Below are positions 10,967-22,542 of a DNA stretch of 64,000 nt, piece by piece (positions within the stretch are counted from its first letter, which is position 1; every line of letters begins with the position of its first letter). Origin of the DNA: Henricia sp. BOLD:AAB3569 (lineage: Eukaryota; Echinodermata; Asteroidea; Spinulosida; Echinasteridae); NCBI GenBank assembly GCA_037783545.1, contig JBBELK010000162.1, positions 1,984,001-2,048,000 of the forward strand. Direction: 5' to 3'. Below the pieces are notes generated by a model, which saw only the letters and a list, made by a program, of their open reading frames with translations, was not told the origin of the DNA and ran no database searches. The position numbers were made by a program, and so were the translations under genes.

Positions 10967-11992
10967 GGGTGATTCCATAAAGTCGGGCCCCAATGGCATG
11001 AATGGGTATTTCATGTTGAATTGTCAAGTTACTTTAACTAAAAATAGGCTACAATTATCACTTTTTAGGCAAACATTTGTGACATTTTAAACACATCATT
11101 TAAAACTAAGATTTTTCTTGTTTTCGGTGGGTTAGCTTGGTTATTTGTAAACTGAAATGATTGACAACACATTGCTTTTGACAATATAACCCACATTTGA
11201 TGAATAATTTTATATTTTAGTAATACAAAAGTTTTTGCAAAAAAATGTTTCACGTGTAGGATGTTACGCGTGAAACATGTGTACATATGTATCAATTTTC
11301 CATGCATAATGTAAGCCTGTACTTGGTTTCAAATCACTTAAATGTTTGGACATTTAAATGTTTAGGCAAACAATAAAAATAGGGTCATTCTGATTTCGTC
11401 GGACCACTTTGGTGTCCCCCTAATATTTACGTCGTGAAACTGTACAGTTACTATAACAATATTTGCTGAGCTTAACATACGGATCTTTCCAGCAAAAATA
11501 TTTTTTCGTGGAGCCTTTTAAACATACATAACAAAACATTTTGTAAACTTTGTAAAATTTCGGCAAAACAACTTTGGTATGCCCAAAAAATCCTTACACG
11601 TGAAACTTTGTTTTTGTGCCATAAAAGTGTATAATGAAAACACTGACATACTAACCAATTGAGTTTTTAGCTTGGAATTGATTACATCTTTAAAAATAAA
11701 CACATAAATGGTATGAAACAAATATTACACTGGTTCTAAATAGAAAAGGGCATTTTGGTGTCGCCCCTTACGAGAGAAACCAATAATATTTCGATGAATG
11801 GAGATATTTAAAGGGTATACATGATTCTTAACCCTTTAAAAGAACTTACATACCATAACTTTTAGGAAACTGAGTAAATATGCAAATTTAATAAATGGTT
11901 TTACAAAATAAAGGATGAATGGTGATGATTTATGGATTTAGGGCCTAAAATGTGCATGTCACAAGTTGGTACCCTAATTTATGGAATCACCC
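10967..11992. mobile_element. 1.03-kb element with GGGTGATTCCATAAA ends
   Basis: Fifteen-base inverted ends GGGTGATTCCATAAA bound 1026 bp of AT-rich DNA. Internal words (TTTGGTGTC with CCCC, ACGTGAAAC) recur. No transposase frame is visible and no clear target duplication, so the superfamily is unknown. Confidence 0.6.
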
Positions 11993-12650
11993 AAGAGTCC
12001 ATAGGCTAACCCAGCGAGAATCAAAGAATCATGCGGCGTGACCTTTTACTTGAATTCTCAATCTTCAGAATTAAGCAAGTAATGGTATAGTCATTTTGTG
12101 TTTGCATTGATCGCTAATGAAATGGTAAATGTCAGATCTGATAATCCATTCTTTGTAGTTTGACGGACGAACCAATTTCGACCGTTTCTGGCCTTTAGTC
12201 CGACGACTGTATAATTTCCTAAGAGTGGACGGCCTGACAATTACAATAAGATACAATTCGGTACGCTTTTCCATTAATACCGAGTTCAATTGAAGGATGA
12301 TCTCCCCGGTAATTTAATTAAGACAACTTACATCTCAAACTGAAGGGAGTCACTATGCATTTTTCCCCCACAAAACTGAACTTTAATCAACTTCCCAGAG
12401 CGTGGTAAAAATCCACCTTGTTTCCGATTAACCACATGCATAAACTGCAAACTTGCGTACATGTATGTGTGGTTTTTGAAGTTTAGTCAACTTAAGATAG
12501 ACATGCAGGATTGGAAAACTGTTAAAACAACCTTATCTCCACGTGTGATTCAAGATGTGCATAATTATATTGTATTTTAAAGGTAGGCCTACATGTATAT
12601 ATATGAAAGGATTGATAATTGAAAGATGAATTTAGAAACACGAGAAAATT
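11993..12650. other. No gene or repeat recognised
   Basis: Only short frames without recognisable motifs; AT-rich. Confidence 0.4.
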
Positions 12651-12840
12651 GCAGTCCCCGACTGCGATTCGAACCCAGGTTCTTGGCTTACATGGCAACT
12701 GAGCTATCTCACTGTGAGCAACTAACAATGGACATTGGGCACACACCATTGTTAATGACAATGGTTTGTGCCCAATTTCCATTGTTAGTTGCTCATAGTG
12801 TCTGAGCATCCCGCCGGAGCACCACAACATTCTCATGTTT
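12650..12840 (-). repeat. tRNA-like SINE head carrying a hairpin MITE
   Basis: Read on the minus strand, GAGATAGCTCAGTTG (A-box-like) is followed after a shortened anticodon region by GGGTTCGAATCGCAG (B-box), as in a tRNA-derived SINE or tRNA pseudogene. The 5' part of the tRNA-like sequence is interrupted by the hairpin at 12712-12799. Too degenerate to assign an isotype; not a functional tRNA. Confidence 0.55.
12712..12799. mobile_element. Hairpin MITE with GAGCAACTAACAATGG ends
   Basis: About 40 bp of stem around a 5-base loop: ACTAACAATGGACATTGGGC is mirrored by GCCCAATTTCCATTGTTAGT. A partly degraded second copy lies at 34680-34771 in an HNMT-like intron. Confidence 0.8.
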
Positions 12841-12881
12841 TGCCTCTCTTGTTTTCAACAATGCAGTGGGGCAAATCCATG

Positions 12882-13384
12882 CCACAAATTGTGGTAATTG
12901 CGGCCACGATGTCGCGAGATAAACAACACGCGAGATGATTGTTCGAAACGGCATCGCAACTCACCAATCGCGCGCCGCGCATGTTGCTCGGTCATCGCAT
13001 GCAGTGCCGATATAATAAAGCGCGCGTGCACGTAGCACGTAGCGCGACATTCAAAATTGCATCATAGCTACGGACGCTGTTGCCAACAGCAAGAGCCAAT
13101 CACGCGCCTCGCTCCGTTTAGTGGTAGCGTCCACTTTTACTAGGGGATAGGGTCTAATGTTTAAATGAACAGTCACTGTAAGGACGTTTTTTAATAGGCC
13201 TATCTTTATTCAGATGAGCATGCGTTTAGCTTTTAGCGAAATATAGTAAGTCTTCCTTCAGTTACGAACATTTATACTGCGTGCAAGATAAAATGATATA
13301 CATATACATAAAAAGATCTCCCCCACACAAATTGTGGTAATTGCGGCCACGATGTCGCGAGATAAACAACACGCGAGATGATTG
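12882..13384 (+). repeat. Pair of 60-bp direct repeats, CpG-rich spacer
   Basis: Bases 12882-12941 recur nearly identically at 13325-13384. The unit holds the palindromes CCACAAATTGTGG and TCGCGA. The spacer is rich in CG and GCGC words (GCGCGTGCACGTAGC), unlike its AT-rich surroundings. Origin unknown. Confidence 0.7.
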
Positions 13385-13399
13385 AAACGGCTTCATTAA

Positions 13400-15300
13400 A
13401 AGGTCAAACATTCCAGGTCAATAGTTTTCCTTGTCTCTCATTGGTCGAACAGCCCGAGGCCTGAAATACAGTTCAGCTCAACTCGTTTCAGCAAGGGTTC
13501 TTGGCAAACTAGGTACGTGTGCAGCAAAGACCATTGCGAAAGGAAGGTGGTGTTTCTTAAAACCCGATTTGACATACAGTTTTTGGTGGTAACCCATTTT
13601 ATGAAGCACACAAATTCTGTGCTGCGTCGCCTGCGTGGCGTGAGAAAGGCCTGCGTGATTTAAGTCGTGGTGGGCCCAGGGTTGTCGCAGAGGAGATTCG
13701 GTGGTGGACGAGGTGATGTTGGTTCTCCTTAGCGGCTGTGACTCATGACCTGTGACTCGCGCCTGATGTCGGGAGGTGCTATTCCAGCTAGCACGGGGAG
13801 GAACGTCGTCTCAGTCGGTCGCATACAGCCGGTTATGATACGCATTGTGTCATTGAGGGTTTTGTCCTATTTGTTTGTGTGGACAGTACGGCACCACATG
13901 GGCGAGGTATATTCTGCTGCACTGTACGCGCTCCCCAGCTAGAGTGTTTGGTTCACGCAATGTCTGTTGGTTCCCGGCAGGAGGCGTTGCCTTGTAATGC
14001 GCAAGGCGCCATCGGTCACCAGCGTAATGTCGGTATTCGTCACTACGCAAAAAACGCTGGGCCAATCATGAGCCTATTCGCCATTCTGCATTTTTTAATA
14101 ACTCAAAAACCATTCAATTGTTTGATTTAAAACCTTTACAAATGAAAATTGGCATATTTAGAACCCTAAATATGACAAAATCTCAATTTCGGAAAAATCG
14201 CTTATTCGCCACTATGCGAAAAATTATTCCACCCCTAGACCCCGATATAATCACCAAAACAGACATACAGTAGGTTCATATCTAAGCTCTATAATACTAG
14301 TTAACATAACAAATCCACATCTAAGCTATATATTACTAATTAACATAGTTCACCTAATTTAAAGCGGCCGAGAACTACACTCGCCTCCGAAATCTCACTA
14401 TTGGCACATCCGTCGACGTTGAGGGCAGCGTAGGAATCTACGCAGTCTCGAGTATACCAACCCGTCGGGTGGACGTGTGTGTGATCGCTCGGGATAAATA
14501 ATGGTTTTGAATTATCATCCAATTAGCTGATACATTTCGAGGAAAATGAAAGTGCAGCAGTGTGTTACCTAGCGTCAAGTTTGGGATGTTTTGTAAGGCG
14601 AAATCAGGTAACCAGAGTAATTTAGAGGCATTTAAACACTTGAGAGGTGTGGGCAGCACCGCGCACCAGTATCATTTTATACGGCAGCTTCAGGCAATCG
14701 TCGTTACCGCACGCACGGTTGGCACTACGTTGGGATAGAGCCTATATACGTTGTGCACATAGTCAAATTGGCTCTTTCTCAACAATGGTAGAGCGCGCTC
14801 CAGTAATTCCTTTTGAATTTTCGCGCGCCTTAAGCAATGCACCTCTCATTGGGCTTGCGTGTGTATTATAGGCTATAATAGTGCCAATGCTGTGTGCTGG
14901 TTGTGCTGCCTCGTCGTGTTTTATGTACCGGACAAGTTTCCAACTACATGTACTCGTTTGCTGAATGTGCTGAAGATGGACATGATTTACGCCTTAGTTG
15001 AGGTACGAATTGCTTAAATGCTTTATATGTCATCAGATATTATTCAGTTTTGGTAAAACATCTGTCAGGCCCATACATATGGCGAATTAGGCCTAATAGC
15101 CACAGGCTCGTATTTTGTAGGTATCACCTGTGTGGCGACGGGGGCCCAACCATTCGACAGGTATACAAGGTATACAGCCAAATATTTTGTACGTATACAA
15201 ATGCATACGACTCTTTAATTAAGTTTGGGCTACTAAGCCCACCATGCACAAGTACGCATTATAACAAATTTAAAAAAAAACCAAGATATATATATTTATA
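13400..15300. other. No gene recognised; small repeats only
   Basis: A worn tandem pair of about 54 bp lies near 14270-14345 (CTAAGCT, ACTA, TTAACATA). Bases 14395-14465 are an inverted copy of 30660-30727. I see no coding signal I trust. Confidence 0.45.
14395..14465 (-). repeat. Dispersed repeat shared with 30660-30727
   Basis: GACGTTGAGGGCAGCGTAGG and TCTACGCAGTCTCGAGTATACC match the complement of 30660-30727 almost base for base. The homology stops at CCAATAG, exactly where a foldback MITE begins in the other copy. Confidence 0.75.
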
Positions 15301-15479
15301 AACAGTGCTTTTCTCCGCCTTTTCATGGAGCCAGGCGGCCAAGGTACAGCGTGGGTCTGCGTGAACGTAGACTAGGTGGGTCGGAGAAGGCATGGGCAGG
15401 TGGAAATGTTTTCGATAATAGGCGTTTACACAAACAGTTTCCGAAATTTAAATTTCCTTTGTTGCTTTTTTCGTGCTCC

Positions 15480-15745
15480 CTATAGGAAAAGGCGGATGCC
15501 TGGCCATAGACAACTCAGCAAGCGCCTAATTATAGGCCTGTGCGGCACTTTTAAGATTTCATCTAAGTGCTTTAAAGAGCTCGCCAAGGATGGTTGGGAA
15601 GACATCGACCAATTGCAAGGTCTGGAAGACCGCTGGAGGGAGAATTTGTTCGCCTTGGCGTCCATTGGAGGACAACGCCGAAATCTGGAGCGAATGCTCC
15701 AACGGGTAAACAAGGCTCAGTGTGCAATTCTAACATGTTTATAAA
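15480..15745 (+). other. Possible coding fragment, unidentified
   Basis: An open frame here has coding-like composition (RLIIGLCGTFKISSKCFKEL, then EDRWRENLFALASIGGQRRN and a hydrophilic helix). It lies just left of the worn GGACGGGCC repeats and could be a detached piece of the retroelement at 25-29 kb or a host exon. I do not recognise it. Confidence 0.3.
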
Positions 15746-15799
15746 CAGGGCACGCCCTTGAATCATGGGAATTAAAATACTAGTTTGGCAGGTTCGTTA

Positions 15800-16175
15800 G
15801 ATGATAGAGGGCGGGCCTCTTTCAAGATCCGTAGTTCGGAAAGTGCCCTCACAATTCTTGTTTTGTTATTGCTCGAGCATGTATAGCGAGCGCAATATAG
15901 CAATAAAAAAGGAGTCAGCCTAGCATTTGGGAAATCTGGTTCTGGCCTTTTGTTTTAAGGTACCTGTGTTAGCGCCCTCATAGGTAATGGAACAGGCCCT
16001 AAGTGGCAAGTGAATGGACTCTTGCTTACTAAATTTATGAAGTGGAGGACGGGCCCCCAAACGCGCAGTTTCAGCACATCTTTTGTTAGGCAATTTACGA
16101 AGCACGGGTTGGGCTTCCGAGTATCAAGGCCTAGATCGTGTTTCTATGGACCAGGACTGGTCCCCGAGTACATGT
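15800..16175 (+). repeat. Worn outlying units of the GGACGGGCC minisatellite
   Basis: GAGGGCGGGCCTCTTT at about 15806 and GAGGACGGGCCCCC at about 16042 resemble the core of the large minisatellite to the right, suggesting the array once began here. Confidence 0.4.
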
Positions 16176-17132
16176 GGGCTATTTCACAATAGGTGGTTAT
16201 TTGAGTAAATTACAGTATAACCCATCCTGGATAACTTTATCAGTGCACATACGTGTTATGAGTGATTTTATATGATGGGTAATATGACGGACAAGCTACA
16301 GAACTATTTTTACATAATTATACGAGTTATTCGTTTTGAATTTCTCTATTTACATGCACTTTTAACACCATTTTGGAGTCTCATTTCAAGTTTTACATTA
16401 GTTTAAGTGGAATCATTTGTTGATGATGCATTATTGTGGTGAATTTGGTGATCGATCATGGATATATAGTGTTCAACAATATTGTGAAACTTGGGTTGGT
16501 GTAATTCGGTCGAAAAATGTTAATTTTATGAACCTTTCAAAATAAAGTGAATTTCTCGTTAAATAAAATATGGTAATGTCTCTCCAGGACAAGGTATTCC
16601 ACACAATGGAATAGTTTGGAGACATGTACTCACAAAGATGTTTGTATCATCTACATGACACATTTGATGGAGTAAATATGACAATTGAGAGATTTGAGTA
16701 AATTTTTTCCAGATCATATTCAGGGTTGTGGAAAATCCGTTAAACATTTGTCCTCTCCAGGACAGCAGTTAATTGTAATATAACATGTCAACCATGATTG
16801 AAATATTTTATTTTATGTTTGTAAAATTAACAGTACCATTCCTTCTAACAGAACATTGCATGGCATTACCATTTCAACATTTAGTCTGGCCATTATATTG
16901 TGATATTCTGTGTTTAACAAAATGTCCTCTCCAGACAACCAATTACAAATCATTATTTCATTGGAAAAAAATAAACATGTTAATCATAATGCCACGCTCT
17001 GATATTTTATGAATTATTAGTATACATCCTGAAGTTTTTAGATCAACAGAGTTTTTGTGAGTTGGACAAGTTTGAAATTTTACCCCGATTTGCCAGTGAG
17101 ACTGAAAGTGTACACTTATTGTGAAATAGCCC
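16176..17132. mobile_element. 957-bp element, ATGT target duplication
   Basis: Ends GGGCTATTTCACAATA are inverted at both sides and flanked by ATGT (16172-16175 and 17133-17136). TGTCCTCTCCAGGAC-like words recur at about 16578, 16750 and 16923. No transposase frame seen. A 4-bp duplication without TTAA leaves the superfamily open. Confidence 0.8.
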
Positions 17133-17136
17133 ATGT

Positions 17137-17255
17137 CTTAATTTCCAGTTCCTTCGAGGAGGCAGAGGATGGGCCTCTGAATGCTATGCTGTTGTTCGTG
17201 AGCACGTCCATTAGACTGAATGATAGATATGTGTCGCCATTAGGCAGCAAGTATA
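17137..17255 (+). repeat. Isolated minisatellite unit left of the 5.2-kb element
   Basis: GAGGATGGGCCTCTGAATGC followed by TATGCT matches the unit of the 22.5-24.9 kb array, showing that the 5.2-kb element split this array. Confidence 0.7.
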
Positions 17256-17559
17256 CACTCTAAAAACTCCCTGGTCAGATCTGACCCGGAACGGGTCAGA
17301 TCTGACCAGAAAAAAGGGTCATATTTGACCCAACCCTTTCTGGGTCAGAATGACCCGGAATGTTGGGTCACTCAGTATGACCCAGAAAGTTGGGTCAAAA
17401 TATTTTTTGACCCGTAAATCGGGTCATTCTTTCTGACCCGGCTCTGGGTCATTCTGACCTGGCTCTGGGTCATTCTGACCCAAGAAGTTGGGTCATTCTG
17501 ACCCAAGACGGGTTGGGACAAATATGACCCATTTTTCCGGGTCAGACGAGATAAGCATG

Positions 17560-18710
17560 TATTCCACACACTATTTATGGCAACAATCTACAGAATTTCT
17601 TGAAAACAATATGTTTGAGGAATAAAATCTGAGCAGAATTTTTATTTTCATAATTTTCATTATTCCCTTTTGAGTAGCTGCCATAAATAAGTGCATGTTA
17701 TTGAAAAGGAACACATGCTTACCTTGTCGGGTTTAGAATAGGATATTGCATGCAGAGCAACTACAAAGAAAATAAAAAGTAAACATTAAATGATCTGCTG
17801 ATGAATATACATATGTACATGTATGTATTTATTTCCAGGAATGCATTGTGATGATCAGTACTTTTGAGTTGTTTATATTGCAGCACTGTATACACGTTGA
17901 AATACATCTTTTAAATAAATCTTTAATGTAATGAATATTTTGGCAATTTGGCATGGGAAACTCCATAAAATATAGCACACAAATGCATGTTACTAAAACG
18001 GTATAAGGTGGCTCAAATTGTACAATAATGGAATATTCAATGTGTTACCCTTTTCTAAAAGTAAAACGCATTGAAAACCGAAGATCATATAGTGTTCTTC
18101 ATGCCAGACCCAGAGAGGTGATCCTACGAGGTCTTAAGGGGGAAGAGAGGTGGAGGGGGAAGGGAGGCCAGGATAACCATGATAACTGGTTGCCATGGTA
18201 ACTGAGCAAGGCCAAACATCAAATGAAGTCAGCCACAAAGTGCTTTTGGCCAAAATATGTTCATGGGTGTTGACAAACATCAATGAACATATTTTCTGAC
18301 TATCTCCAAATGAAAGTACAAATTCAGATTATACAAGGTATTACGAGGTCAGAGAATGTAGTTCAAACCCAAAGTTAAATGTTCTAATGCATCCAGATGT
18401 GTGGCTGTCTTCACCAAACTGGTACATTACCTTCTGCAGGAATGTTCATGTAGATAAACAATGTCAAGGGGAAATGTCCAAAATGCTGTGGAACTCAAAA
18501 CAAACGTCTACTCCTGTCAAATGTGAGTCGACTTTCAAATAATCCAAGGCTTTTTGTTCCACAAACACGAACACCAGCTCTGATTCGACTGCCTCCTCAA
18601 ACAATGAGTGGTTCCCTCCATCATCCCTCTTCCATGTACGTTGGGATATTTAACCCGACCTAAAATGGGAGAAAACAATTTGTCAAATGGCCACTCAAGA
18701 AACTCAGAAG
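17560..18710. other. Element interior, no gene recognised
   Basis: AT-rich interior of the 5.2-kb element; short frames only. Confidence 0.4.
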
Positions 18711-18711
18711 T

Positions 18712-19177
18712 TCGATTGACGACTATAGTTTGACTAGACTAAGAGTCCCCCGAACAACGGAAATTATCCATTGTTTGAGGGACTACCATTGTTCAAGGGA
18801 CTCTACAGACAGTCGCTCAATTTAACTTGCTGCTAAATGTAGCCCAAACCTGGAAGGATTTTTTTTTTCGCGAACGTGTAGTTAGTGTGTTGACGGTAGC
18901 CCAAAGAGAACGTCAAAAGAACCACGGTAAGGCGTCACGTGAGCGCACACGATAGTGCTACTATAGTATGGGCCACTCTGTACTCGCCTTGATGTTCTCC
19001 ATGGGCCAGTATCAACGCACAAACTGCACATTCGCGAGAAAAAAAAATCCACCTCCAGCTTTGGACTACGAGCAAGTTTGATTGAGCGACGAGTCTCTGG
19101 ACTCTATAGTCGTCCCTTGAATGACAGATAATTTATATTGTTCGAGGGACTCCAGTCAAACTATAGTCGTAAATCGA
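18712..19177. mobile_element. Nested MITE, GACTATAGTTTGACT ends
   Basis: Inverted ends TCGATTKACGACTATAGTTT continue into further matched words (AGTCCCYCGAACAA, AATTATC). Length about 465 bp. Confidence 0.75.
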
Positions 19178-19179
19178 GC

Positions 19180-20560
19180 TTGCTCTGGGTTTAATCCACA
19201 ACCCTGTGCCGCTGTGCGTCGTGAAGAGAAAAAAGGGATTGTCGGCCACCGTCAGAAATATGTTTTTGATTCAAAAACGGTATTTTAAGTATTTTTTTAA
19301 AAACGTATTTTCCCGTTAAGAATATCTTTAGACGACCAAATCTGCGGTACCTGTGCCATTGGGCAAAGCACTCAACCACACGTACTCGCTCCATCCTTCG
19401 GAATGGATGTAAAGCCGTTGGTCCAGTGTGTTAGGTAATGGTAATTCGTGAAGAGCAAGGGGATTCTCCGGTGTCTCTGGCCATTTCTAATTCTAATTCT
19501 TCATGGGTTCTCTCACGCTTGCGAGTGTGCAATGATTGAGGAATCCTTGGTATGATTACCAGCAATAAATAATAATAAATGCTACTTACAGGCTGAACAT
19601 CTAACGCCTCAGGACTTGATGGAATCTTCCATCCTACACCGGTGGAGAAGATGCATACATGTAGTAATTGGGTCCTCTTGTGATCATCTGTCAAGAAACA
19701 CCATCTATGGTTATAATATTGCATGACGAAATGCTGAACATGTCAACTTAAAATACCTGCAGATGCAAAAATAAACTTTGCTGTCTTTGCACTTTATTTT
19801 ATTATGCTAAGTTTAGCTAAGATACATGGCCAAGTTTATAAAGATTTGAGCAAGTACATGTAGTACATGTACGTATATGACTGGACACCACATACATACA
19901 ACCAACATGCCATGCAAAATTATGCATAGTTAACACTGTAGGCCTACTGGTTGCCTGCATAGATTCCTGCACTTGAAGCAGAAATTTTGAAACAATGTTC
20001 TGAAAAAGTATGCAGTATAATGTTATAAGCTATGATAACTACCTTGTGCTTTTTGCTGCTTTAGGAATTCCATTCTCAGCCAAACTAGCTTGATGTGTCA
20101 ACTCTTGGTAACTCCAAGCATGTGTCTAATAATAAGAAGCATCAAACTTTCTTCATCCACTTTATTTCCTGTAGAGAAAAACAATTTACATTTTTTAAAA
20201 AGACAATTATGCTTACAAAAACAATCAACTTGTAAATTACATACCGAGCAGACAACTCGTACATGGACCGAGTGGACAACTCGTCCACGAGCAGTAGTTG
20301 AGAAACATGAATAAGAGTTGGAAAGTTGACCAGTCTGAGACTGAAATGACTCATCTAGCATTGAAATGTGCAGATTTGAATGAAAAACCAATAAATTATA
20401 TTGGAAACAAATTAAGATGTTGTGAGGGAACACTTCAAAATTGTTCAGCCCGTCTCATAATATGTTTTGCACACAAGGTGTTTTGATCAACTTCTCAATT
20501 CTTTCCGAAACAAGTTTAGACAGAAAAAGATTTTACTATTATACTAGAGGGCCCCCTACC
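19180..20560. other. Element interior, no gene recognised
   Basis: Contains GGACCGAGTGGACAACTCGT near 20267, an outlying word of the next element, but no convincing coding sequence. Confidence 0.4.
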
Positions 20561-20568
20561 AGCAGGTC

Positions 20569-21900
20569 AACTCGGTCCCAATCCAACTCGGTCCCAAGCC
20601 CCAAACACGCGTGCGTGTTGCTCAATTTGTTCGAAATACGGCGCAACCGTACGCGTCACAAAAAATTACGCTTAAAATCCTGATGCACGTGACAATTTGT
20701 AGGAAGTGACGTCATTTGAACGTGATCAATAGAAATTACGCCGCACGACATTAGACCCAAACAAATATCAAGGTTTGCAGCATGGTTAGTACTTAAAACG
20801 TGACGAAGGAGCGAGTGCAAATTTCCGCATTCCCACAATGTGCAACAACGGACTTGCTTGCGCCATGGCCTGCCGCGACACGGCACAGGAAAGTAAACGC
20901 AATCCATTTCAGACACAAATCGCAAACGTAAATCTGACGTAAAATAATTTGCGGTGAACATTCGCCCAATTAGTTGAACTTAAGCGAATTTGTGACGCAA
21001 ATCATCAATTCGCGTCGAGTTCACTTTCGCAAGCTCTTGCATTTGGCGTATCGCGGCCGCAATCATCCGTTGATTTTTCTCGCACAAGTGAAAACGAGCG
21101 TTACCGCCTGGCGAGCTTTCACACAAGCTCTAAAGTAACTACACTTTGTTATTTTGTAAGGCGAAAGCCGCTTTGTAACGTCAAATTGCCATTCACAACC
21201 AGACAGTGAAATTAAATAATCGTTATGTTGCGTCCATCAAATGAATCGGAAAAGTTCGGCTGCTTGGAAATCTTGTACATTTTTCAAGAGTGGTCGAGTT
21301 GTCGTGGGCCTTCAATCGTTGGAACCGAGTTGAGTTTCAGTTGACTTGGGACCAAGTTGACTCGGGACCGAATCGAGTTTCTTTTAACGGTATTTTTTTT
21401 GTATACATTGAACACGGATTTGGGTGAAGTTATATAGTGCAATCGATAGCTTATTTAATTCGAAGATATACTTCCCACTGACACTTCCGTCGCAAATGTT
21501 GCATTTCTGAGATAAATAAATGATAAAATTACTGCATAAAGTAATGCACAAAATGACGCGGCGAGCGGTCTGTGCGTAAGCGCGACAACAGAGGGCGCTG
21601 CGCGCGCGCGTGAATGGTTATCTTGTGCACTAACTGAAGTAGAAAATGTGATTTTTCTACAGAAAAGCAACATTTACGACAAAAGTGCAAGTGGGAAGTA
21701 TATCTTAAAATTACATTATGTGTTGATTCCAGGAGGTAATTTCCTTAAAATCTTTGTTCAATGTATACGAACAAAATACCCATTTAACTTCATGAACTTC
21801 ATGAACTTCAACTTGGGACCAACTTTACTCGGGACCTGGGACATGTGGGAGTGGGACCGAGTTGACTGGGACCGGGACCGAGTTGACACGAAACCGTTTT
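20569..21900. mobile_element. Nested element with GTCAACTCGGTCCC subterminal words
   Basis: GTCAACTCGGTCCC words stand at the left (20574, 20590 region) and in inverse orientation at the right (21290-21380 and 21810-21898), at least ten in all. Exact termini are unclear, so the boundaries are those of the outermost words. A 244-bp MITE is inserted in it. Confidence 0.55.
21463..21706. mobile_element. Nested MITE, AAGATATACTTCCCACT ends
   Basis: Inverted ends of about 46 bp (AAGATATACTTCCCACT, then CACTT, GTCG, AAATGTTGC) bound 244 bp with a GCGCGCGCG centre. It is the third nesting level: MITE in the GGACCGAGTTGAC element in the 5.2-kb element. Confidence 0.8.
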
Positions 21901-22542
21901 AGCCCCCATATGTATTTTTTCCCCGAAGAAATCTGTCAATGTACATGTCATGCATGTAGTAACTGTAGTGTAGGTCATGGCAAACGGTCGAGTTGACCTG
22001 CAGATTGCAATGTCATATGCATGGTTTACGCACAAAACAAAAAAAATAAAATTGTGGGCACGCACGTAACATTTATCACAAGAAACTACAGTTAATTAAG
22101 CCTGGTGGATTTCTTACCATGCACGGAAACATCCACATGATGTAGGAAGTCATGCTGGTTTCACGAAGCACTTTTGTCATGTTTGTAGATCATGAGATTT
22201 TGATCGGATTTTTTCTTGAACATCGCACGATTCGCAGCCACGTAGACGTGGAAAACCGTTGGCGAAACAAATTTTATCCAGCGCGCGGGCGGTTGCGAGA
22301 ACCATGTGACCATTTCCGGCCAATCACAGAAAGGCATAGACCGCTTTGACACGACGTCACAAATCATGTGACCATTCTCATCCAATCGCAACAATCGTCT
22401 GACCCGGAAAAGGGTCAATTTTTTTTGACCCGGAGAAATGGTCAAAAAATTGACCCGGGAGTTTTTAGAGTGTAGGTGCACTGTGAGTTTGGCTTAACAA
22501 TACTTACAGTTTCGTCATAACCCCAGTCAGAATCTGTATAGG

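Larger units (their letters stand above)
17256..22472. mobile_element. 5.2-kb DNA transposon, CACTCTAAAAACTCCC ends
   Basis: Perfect 16-bp inverted ends are flanked by TA on both sides (17254-17255, 22473-22474). Dense arrays of GGGTCA/TGACCC words fill 17270-17550 and 22395-22460. CACT-type ends with subterminal word arrays recall the CACTA/EnSpm (CMC) group, although a TA duplication is also seen in Tc1/mariner. No transposase is recognisable, so it is non-autonomous or too decayed to read. It carries three nested insertions (below). Confidence 0.8.
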
